Positions 56,317 through 64,000 of a DNA stretch of 64,000 nt are shown here, one piece after another. Each line of letters opens with the position of its first letter. Position 1 is the first letter of the stretch. The position numbers and the translations under genes were made by a program. The notes beneath the pieces are model-generated. The model saw only the letters and a program-made list of their open reading frames with translations, did not search any database and was not told where the DNA came from. Origin of the DNA: Cyathus striatus (taxonomy: Eukaryota; Basidiomycota; Agaricomycetes; Agaricales; Nidulariaceae); the NCBI GenBank assembly GCA_025738555.1, contig JAOVFP010000003.1:2356001-2420000 (forward strand), given 5' to 3'.

Positions 56317-56737
56317 AATATTTTGAAGAGGCTAAGAATACCACAGCGGAATGAAATAACAAATCGACATTATCCACTTTTCTAAATGCAGGACCACTTT
56401 TATTTTGGTGATGTGCGTCTATATTCTAAGTACAGTTGCCCTCATCTAGGAGCTCCCAGCTCGCACATTGGTCTTTCACGTGTCTTTGTCTTTACAGCGG
56501 TTATTTTACTTTAATGTCTTCGAATTTCAAAGTCTTTAGGAGTAATTTGACAGCCTTTTCAACCTTTAGTAGTTTTCACATTTATGGGCTGCATTTTCAC
56601 CGGCAACTTAAGGTTTAAGAATATGAGTATGCACTAAGAGGAAATCTAAGCAGAGTGTATCTGCAGAGTGAACTTTGTTTCTGACATTGAACGTTGAACC
56701 GCTGCGACTTGCCTGTGGCCACTGATAATAGGTGAGT

Positions 56738-57031
56738 ATGAGAACCACAGATTTCTCATCAATATATGACGAAACAATCGGCGAGCAAGAAAAAAACATC
56801 TTCCCACATCAGCAAAACATGTGGAACTTTAAGGCGTCTTTGGGAGTTTTTGAAATACAAAAAGACCCTCGCGTCTTTGTAATGCTAGGTCAAATTTCTT
56901 TAATACATGGTGTCTCTCAAGGACAGCATGTCTATCTAAATACTGAGCAAGACATCCGCACATTTCGAATGTTCTCTGTCAGGAGGTCAGGAGCTATACA
57001 TATTGCTCTCACATATGAAATAAAGGAATAG
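56738..57031 (+). CDS. Short unknown ORF (97 residues)
   Basis: It starts MRTTDFSSIYDETIGEQE and ends RSGAIHIALTYEIKE at TAG 57029-57031. There is a plausible beta-rich C-terminus (GQHVYLNTEQDIRTFRMFSV). No family recognised. A GTGAGT just upstream (56732) hints that this may be part of a spliced gene. Its stop codon overlaps TAGGGCCGACAAGCGGC, a block also seen near 16432. Confidence 0.35.
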   Translation: MRTTDFSSIYDETIGEQEKNIFPHQQNMWNFKASLGVFEIQKDPRVFVMLGQISLIHGVSQGQHVYLNTEQDIRTFRMFSVRRSGAIHIALTYEIKE

Positions 57032-57895
57032 GGCCGACAAGCGGCGAGGCTCACTACCAACAAAATTAACCAGGTATTTCGGCAATTTCTTTTTTTGAAA
57101 TGCTGGTTTATTTAATTAGTTTTAACACCGCTAACACAGACCATAAAGCCTAAGTTAGTTTTATTTAGTTCGGGGGGTATAGCGCTAGCGGTAAGAAAAT
57201 AAGACAGCGTAAAAATTAATAGTTATGATGTAGAACTAGGTACAGAGATTCGGGATAGTATTTCAGAACAAATATGCATTCGGTATTCCTGTCTTAAGAA
57301 CTCGGACTTCTGATAAGTACTCGGAATTCCTAATTTAATTTCAAGTTGTACTCTACTGTGAGAATGGAAGGACAGCTCGATGCAGTGCTTGCTTTACTCT
57401 AGCTAAACTAAACCACTTATATACTATAATTAGTCCGGCTGTACCGTATATATCTAAATAGATTGAGCGTGCTACTCTTCAGAGTCACTTTTTGCTACGC
57501 AAAGTACGTTCTCCCTATTAACTCCCGGGCCGTTTCTTCGCATCTGACGTCTCCTTCCCATACACAGATTGTGTTCCTCGAGGAGTGGCGCCATTTCTTT
57601 AGGTATCACATCCAGCTACTTGTACCGCATTTATTCGCCTTGCCTCCAACTATCGTATCTTGAGGAGCAGCAGACTCACTCCTTGTAAGGAACGTGCTGC
57701 GTTACGAGACTTGATCACATAATCCTTGTTTACCTACCACGTTGAGTATAAATAACCCGGGTATTTAATCTACATATGCACACATGTACAAAGGGACTTA
57801 CTCCCACTACATGTAGACTTACCAATAAGACTTGGTCAGGTGTACACAGTGGGATTGTAAGTCGTAGAGGATACAACCCTCTACACTTTTTTATA
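57032..57895. other. No gene recognised
   Basis: Short open frames only; no repeat structure worth naming. Confidence 0.35.
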
Positions 57896-57954
57896 CCCCC
57901 TAACTATTGCAAAGTCTCACTTTGTCATTGACCTGACACCACCATGGTTCATAA

Positions 57955-58830
57955 TGGACCATGTGTCAAAATAAATGCGAAATAAATGTTAAAATCAATG
58001 TTATATTATATGGAAATCATTGCTAAAATCAATGCTAAATTTAATGTTATTTTAATACTTGTTTTTATTTATTTTCATCATACATAGATGTACATATTAT
58101 ATAAAAGTGTTATAATAGTAATAATCCTACAGCTTAGAAAACTCGGTCACGTGATTTCATCGTTCTACCATTTTTGAAACTAGTGCACCTCTGTGAAGGC
58201 TATAGAATAGAATGAAATAATATATTGATTTTAGTATTGATTTACCATTGATTTACCATTGATTTACCATTGATTTTAACATTTATTTCGCATTTATTTC
58301 CCTTGGAATTTACATTGATCTCCCCAATGATTTCAAACTTGCACCAATAATATTACAAAGTCCAAAAGGATTGATTTCAGCAATGATTTCACTTTGAAAT
58401 GTAATTTAAACTAAGTACAAATGATTGATTTCAACATTGATTTCGCTCTCCAGGTATGTGTAATATAGAGTAAAGTTTACTTGTTAGAAAAGGACTAATG
58501 GTCTAGTAGATAAAGTAAGTATATGTATATAGTTAACCACCCTAGTACTTAGTATATCCTGTAGTTGGGTACCTAACAACTTCGAGCTATTCATTGATTT
58601 TTGACTGATTTCTCATTGATTTCTTTTTTAATTGTCATTGATTTCACTCTAATGATTTCTAATAATTTCGGACTGGGATTGATTTCTACTTAATGTAATT
58701 AATTGACTGATCTCTCATTGATTTCGTACTAATTAGCATTGATTTCAGTTATATTTACTTCTACATACAAGCAATGATTTCAAACTATTAAATGGTAAGT
58801 AATTGATTTCACCCTACCATATTTGAAATC
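57955..58830. repeat. Symmetric AT-rich repeat tract of ATTGATTTC words
   Basis: The left part (57960-58070) carries the word as AAATCAATG or AAATAAATG; the right part (58220-58825) carries it as CATTGATTT or ATTGATTTC, including four near-perfect ATTGATTTACC copies at about 58233-58275. The reversal of orientation resembles the symmetric interiors of MITE-3. No clean ends or target duplication found. Confidence 0.65.
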
Positions 58831-59154
58831 AATCACCCTCTCAGTGACGAAACAGTTTGCAGCCCCACTGCTTACCGACAGCGATCTATCAGAAACGAAG
58901 CCACTGGTGTTGCATACAGCTGCTGGTGTTGTGCTTGTGAGAATCTGGCCTCCTTACCTTTCAAAACTGTATATCATTTACTGAGTCACTAAGTACACTA
59001 CTATTCCTCAAATATTATGTATTTGTAGAGGTTATACTCACAATTGGAACTAATGTCTCTAACAAAAATCAGACAATATTTCGGTGCAGTCATGAATATT
59101 CAATGGTAAATAAGTTATCCAGTGGTAAAGAATTGAACGTTCTTGTTCTCTTTG
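58831..59154. other. 3' flank of NLR copy B
   Basis: No gene seen; AT-rich sequence downstream of the proposed stop of NLR copy B. Confidence 0.35.
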
Positions 59155-62100
59155 TTAATTAGTCAGAGAACATTTCTCCTTTGCATCTGTATACAGTGTA
59201 ATTTTGCTGTAAAAATTATAACTGTTCTGAAAAGAAATGATATGGTGAGATAATGCATATGTTCACTGGCAATAACCACTTACCTCAGATTTAGAAATGA
59301 TAGCAATGCGGTCGCCAGGAAGCAAAGAATTTATAAATCCAATTCCCAGGCCCTCTGTCACAGCATTATCAATGTTATCTTGTATAATGCTATTGCTAGT
59401 AGGGGTTGGGCAGTTAAACCAAAAAATATCATCTGAGTTCAATTCCACTCTAGTGTCTGGTATGTTCTTGACAATCCAGGATGCCTTCCCTGTTAGTGGA
59501 TTCTTAACAACTTGAACATTGGCTTCATTTGGACTTTCACTATAAGGCTTGATATCATTATAGGAACTTTTAAGCTTGATATACATCTTTTCAAGCATAA
59601 TTTTCCCCTCTTCTGTTATAGGTTGGTAAATCACAGCTTCAACATGTAAATCTGCATAGGTCTTAACATGATATGAATACTCCAGTCATGAGAGCATGCA
59701 AAATGAACTTACCTCAACATAATAACTAATTTTTAGAAGGGTAATCTTGTTTGTGGAAGTTGATAATCCAGAATGTTGGAGAGGGGGAGTAAGATATACT
59801 ACTGTAGGATCATTTCTTTTAACAACTGTGTACTTTGCACTGTAGCCATCCAAAGTCTTATGATGATTTTGAAGAGCCCATGATATTTCTGATACCCCAT
59901 TAGGAGGAGCCTTGTGAATGCAATTTCTCCGATGATTGTCAAGAAGATATTTAACAGTAGATTGATTCTCATTTTTCATCACTTCTGGTAGAGTTGAGCA
60001 CTTGCAGGTAAATATACAGTGCATTGCAAGGGATACACATTCATTATACAATTTTGGGAGATGCTCTATATGATTTAGCATTGATGCTGCCTCCAATGTC
60101 CTATAAAAGTTGCAGTATGTTAGAGGTGTGCAAAGCAAGTAGTCTTGATAAATCATGGCCTCAATTCCTGGAATCACTAAGTATTTTCTAGCATCAATAA
60201 AGCCATTTATGAGCTGAATGTACTGACATTCCACAAGCTTGTTAACTGATTCATTTAGATTAGCTTCCCATTTGCCAAAAGGAGTGGACCTGACATTTGT
60301 CTTATAGTGCTCTCGAAGTGAAATGACACTAGCTATGATGTATTCTATTGCCTCCTGTGAATACTCTGGGCATTTTTTTGCAAACATTATGCCAAAAAAT
60401 TTAGTTGCTATTTGGTCTTGTGATGTGGCAATGAATTCCAAAATAAATTGAGCTAGTATATCAAATCCACAGGACTTCACATATATTTCATGCTCAACCT
60501 GTTGAGATGAAAAAAGCTGAAAAAGGGTTGGTCTTGACTGCTCTAAGATGGTGAGAAATCCATTGATATATGGATTTAAATTTCCCCATTTACTATTGTT
60601 GAATATTGTCATTTTTTTAAATATGCAGTGCCCAGTTGGAAATGCTTTGATAACATCATCCAATACTTGGGAAGTTATTAATAATCGGATATTTGAGGGA
60701 AGTTTTAAAAGTGGTATCAATAAACTTCCTCTTTCACTGCACTTATCCAGTCCATCAACAATAATGAGAGTAGGCCCAACCATTGTGAGTTTTTTAAACA
60801 GTATAGAATCAAGAAACTCATATTGTCTAAGTGGTGGGTCATTGACAAATTTTTCATTTTTCCTCAGTTCCATTGTAACTGCCTCATAGATTGTTGAATC
60901 ATATTTCAAAAGTTCTCTGAGAATGGATGGAAAGAAGCTCTTGCAACTGTTTGAGTGATTTGTATCAAAAAATATGGTTGCTCCTAAACGACCCTGTTGA
61001 TGGAAAAAATTTGCAACAGTGTGGGCCACTGCTGTTTTACCCACATTTGAATCTCCAAGTAAGAGAAAGATGTTTGGAACATCATCTCTAATGCTAGATC
61101 CCCATCTGTAAATGTCAGATAGAAGTTCATCTTGAGTGCCCTCTAGGCACCCATCCAACTTGTTCCATGATCTTCCTAGAACAGGAAGTGAGATCATCTC
61201 AACTGGAATGGGAATATTAGTAAAGCACATCAAGTTCATCCTATATGTTATTGCTCACCAACTTGATCTAATTTATTATCCATTTTTTTGAGCTGTTCCA
61301 GAATTCGTACATTCACTTGTCCAATAGATAACATAATCCCAGTAAAAAAGACTTCCTTGAGAGTTAAAAACTTTTTTTCAAATTGAGCAATTATATCATC
61401 AACATTGAATATTGCATTCATAACCATGTGCTGTGCTATGATATTGTTTAGCTGTTACTGGATCAAACTGCATGTGATTAGTACCCACAAAAGAGGCCTG
61501 TTTTCATGTATTCTGCAACAAAATATGCACACTCTCTTGTTAGTGATATGAGATCATTGATTGATTGACTTAATGTTCGACATTTTTCCAAGGGGTCAGA
61601 ATCCAATATCATTCCATATAAATTTGCCATCAGCTGAACTAAGCCAAGTACTCGCTCATCATGTTCTTGTTGCTTCATAAATAGCTGTATGAATGTATAA
61701 GTCCATTGAAACAACTGAAGAAAAAGCACATAGTATAAACCTCAAAAGCTACTTCAGCAGCTGAAAGTGCCAATTTTGCATGTGGATTAATCTACCATAT
61801 TTATTCTAATTAAAATTCAATATGAATAATTGACACTACACCTACCTCTGCAATCATTTTAGCAACTTTGAGTATACTTCCCATTGACCCAAGGAAGTTT
61901 ACCCATTCTGGACATGAAAGACCTATTTCACTTTTCAAAATTTGTGACACTATTCCTAAGCCTTCCAAGTCTGCTGCAGTGTACAAGCATTGCTTCACCA
62001 TAGTTGGGATTTTGAAATGACTGAGTTGGGTGGATGACGATACCCATGATACCTTTATGGTAAAGGTACTGTATTTCTTCTCTGATTTAACCTCATATTC

Positions 62101-62726
62101 AAAATTCATGATATTTGTTTCTTCTAAATTATACTTGGGTTATTTTGTATCAATGCAGATATAAGTGAAATACCTGAGTTAAGCCACAATGTTTTAGCAT
62201 TAATTTCACATAATGATATGTTGTGTGGTTTGTTCCTGTGGGTGTGCTTGCAGTCAACATTGAAAGCCAGAACCGATGTGTTTGACATTTTACTGCAGGA
62301 TTGCCTTAACAATTACTACGATATAATAGGATTCAAGGTATTACTCACCATGCAAATTGTTTTCCCAATTCCTGAATAGAATCATTTTCATTGCATTTTT
62401 TCTTTTCTTGTAATTTCTTATGTCCTTTACTATCTTTCTCAGGAAACTCATAGGTCAGCATAATTTTGTCATCGACTCTAATGGTGACTGTATAGATTGC
62501 CTTTCGAAAACCGAGGTTAAAGTGCTCTTGACAGTTCTCAGGTAAGCCGTCAATTCCAACCACTGGGTCAACATCCGTTATCTGGTTCTGGACCATCAAA
62601 TATTGATACCGAGAATATACATACCTTCCACAATAACATTCTGTAGGCTTTGAGCGTTCCACGCGAGTGAGGATATGTTATTACAAGACGACAGTAATAT
62701 ACCTACGGGATTTTCGTAGTCTCCAT
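59155..62726 (-). CDS. NLR copy B: intact C2-like plus NACHT STAND protein
   Basis: Eleven proposed exons: 62726-62707, 62640-62625, 62587-62349, 62292-62174, 62123-61846, 61791-61741, 61684-61489, 61435-61259, 61202-59713, 59661-59284 and 59226-59155. Total 1011 residues, all phases consistent, no lesions. The first ~220 residues look like a C2-type beta-sandwich (GFRKAIYTVTIRVDDKIMLT; NTSVLAFNVDCKHTHRNKPH; TFTIKVSWVSSSTQ). Helical linkers follow, then NACHT with Walker A GDSNVGKTA at about 415-423 and Walker B LIIVDGLDKC near 511-520. The C-terminal half has no recognisable repeats. It presumably acts as a cytosolic NTPase switch. Introns of 37-66 nt match the gene style of copy A. The intron before exon 3 (37 nt) is unusually short and is the least certain junction. 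Confidence 0.78.
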
Positions 62727-62812
62727 GTTTAAAAAGGCCGATTTCAGATTTTGTGGTATGTGAGTGATTTTGCGAGTAGAAGAACGAATGAAACACTTGG
62801 GAACGACACAGC

Positions 62813-62818
62813 TTTATA
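62813..62818 (-). promoter_or_regulatory. TATA-like box of NLR copy B
   Basis: TATAAA on the minus strand, 87 nt before the start at 62726, in the context GTTGATACTATAAAGCT shared with copy A. Confidence 0.5.
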
Positions 62819-62899
62819 GTATCAACAACAGACTTCTACGTGGTAATCGAACCTTATCAGATGGTACTATCGATACGTCGATAAGTATATCAGAATTGA

Positions 62900-63451
62900 T
62901 TTTAAAGAGATACGAGGCTAAGGTCCCTCGATCATAGTGACTCTCTTTCGGTATATTGATGTGTTATTGTACCTATTTTTGTGATGCATGAGGCATGTAC
63001 ATCTCGATCGCTATAACAGTAGAGAAATTAATTAAATCTTATCCGTATAACATAATGTAACTGTGATAAGTAATGCTCTGTAATGCTGTTAAATACACGA
63101 AATGAAACGAACGGGTGTTTCACTTTCTTCCCCGAAAGTGGGGCTGAGGCCGAGTTTACTAAGGACCCCTGACATATGGGCCAAAGGTCGTTCCAAAAAA
63201 TTTCTCTTTTTCCGAAAGTTTGTCCGTCCCAAATTTGCGAATTTTTGTCCGGAATTGGAACAACATACCATATAAATTTTGAAATTTGTCCGGAGATCTG
63301 GGAACGTCCCCCCATGACCCAGTTTTTGTCCGAAAAACAGGGAACGACCTCTAATCACGCCATTTTTTGTTCTGGTCGTCAAAATCTTCCTCTGAAGCAC
63401 TTATACTTGTCATTCTCCAATACATGAACATGTAACGGTAAATATTATATA
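62900..63451. other. No gene; internally repetitive TTTGTCCG tract
   Basis: Between 63110 and 63380 the words TTTGTCCG, GGAACG(T/A)CC and their complements recur several times, suggesting a degenerate repeat or small MITE without clear ends. Overlapping open frames on both strands here are compositional. Confidence 0.4.
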
Positions 63452-63910
63452 CTACGCATCCTTCTTTTTGAAGTTCTTCAGTGCTTTGCTAATATTTTTG
63501 CGCCTTGCATGCAGCTCTTTGTAGATGTTTAGATCAACTTCCCCAACTTCCAATCCACCATTTGAGAGAGAAATTGGCACATGTGATAAAAGAGTTAAGA
63601 CTTCGCAAGGAGGTAGATGAGCAAATTGATGGAGATCGAATATAGTGGTCTTTGTGGGCCTTGATGTAAAGAAATGACCATGTATATGTTGGAATACCTG
63701 TACCGAAATTCTGGAGAGCGCACAGATATTAGATGTTTGTTACATTGGCCGCGTCGTTTCTCGTATTTGTGCCGCTTTTCTGGTACATGGCAATGACTAG
63801 AAAATAAGTGAAAGCATTAGGATTATCATAGGTGAGAAATTAGAAGAAAATGTCACCTTTGCCTATCTGTATCCGATTGTCAACAATGATGAAGACGTAG
63901 TCATCAATAA
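63452..63910 (-). pseudogene. C-terminal fragment of a fungal protein of unknown function
   Basis: The minus strand reads DDYVFIIVDNRIQIGKV, then after a possible intron (GTGACA..TTCTAG) AMYQKSGTNTRNDAANV. After a small frame break it continues CALSRISVQVFQHIHGHFF and FAHLPPCEVLTLLSHVPIS, ending KNFKKKDA and TAG at 63454-63452. The layout of a strand-rich module followed by a basic tail resembles C-termini of basidiomycete-specific, transposon-associated proteins I cannot name. The 5' part is missing. Confidence 0.45.
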
Positions 63911-64000
63911 CTAGTTGTCAAAAGTAATCACTTCAACGAGAATCGAACAGTGAGCCTCCTACCTTCGCGAGTTGAGATGTTGGAAGCACAACCGTTTCAC

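Noticed and set aside
63028..63427. Overlapping open frames of about 80-100 codons on both strands
   Set aside because: They arise from repeated TTTGTCCG-type words; no protein features on either strand.
63935..64000. Minus-strand tRNA-like text with GTTCGATTC and a CTTCCAA loop at the window edge
   Set aside because: The T-stem and anticodon stem do not pair well, and the acceptor strand would lie outside the window.
1..64000. The whole window as one giant palindrome centred near 32.5 kb
   Set aside because: NLR and TBC copies are mirror-placed, but the sequences between them (inverted repeats, MITE-3 and FMN1 on the left; AIG1 genes on the right) do not match.

Overview
The window looks like a transposon-rich compartment of a basidiomycete (probably Agaricomycete) nuclear genome. 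Genes carry short GT..AG introns of about 35-60 nt. The recognisable genes are NACHT-type NLR proteins, AIG1-type GTPases and chromodomain Ty3/gypsy elements typical of such fungi. The few conserved housekeeping genes (VPS29, riboflavin kinase, a TBC protein) are truncated, interrupted or decayed. I saw no complete RNA gene and no CRISPR array.

Layout. 1-2 kb: unassigned sequence and the 3' half of a VPS29 gene (minus). 2.1-5.5 kb: NLR copy A (plus), cut off at its 3' end by a minisatellite-bearing MITE (5.5-6.6 kb). 7.0-11.0 kb: three successive long inverted repeats. 12.4-14.0 kb: a second minisatellite MITE with an 8-bp target duplication. 14.2-15.2 kb: a riboflavin kinase gene interrupted by a TIR insertion. 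15.4-16.2 kb: a TBC-gene fragment. 17.37-29.01 kb: a repeat-filled TIR element that received Gypsy-1 (19.2-27.5 kb) and a third minisatellite MITE (27.6-28.9 kb). 29.6-30.4 kb: a hAT-like MITE. 31.7-34.4 kb: NLR gene C. 34.96-39.10 kb: a DNA transposon with an unfamiliar transposase. 39.9-49.1 kb: a hAT relic split by Gypsy-2 (40.2-48.2 kb). 49.3-51.6 kb: a second TBC relic. 53.4-56.3 kb: two AIG1-type GTPase genes. 59.2-62.7 kb: NLR copy B, inverted relative to copy A and apparently intact with 11 exons. 63.45-63.9 kb: a gene fragment.

How it fits together. The likely functional host genes are NLR B, NLR C and the two AIG1 GTPases, a set suggestive of immunity or incompatibility functions. 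Both chromoviruses carry, next to the 5' LTR, a 13-nt primer-binding site complementary to a segment of their own LTR, as in Tf1-type self-primed elements. Both have pol in the -1 frame after gag with a slippery run at the gag stop. Each carries an extra gene: an antisense, spliced cysteine-rich ORF in Gypsy-1 and a double zinc-knuckle ORF3 in Gypsy-2. Every premature stop in the transposon reading frames is TGA, plausibly from CGA, and the two Gypsy-1 LTRs differ mostly at CpG sites, so CpG-methylation decay is the simplest explanation.

The best candidate for an undescribed system is the set of TIR elements whose interiors are symmetric arrays of short repeats built on TGTCACAC. The same word sits near both ends of the novel-transposase element.
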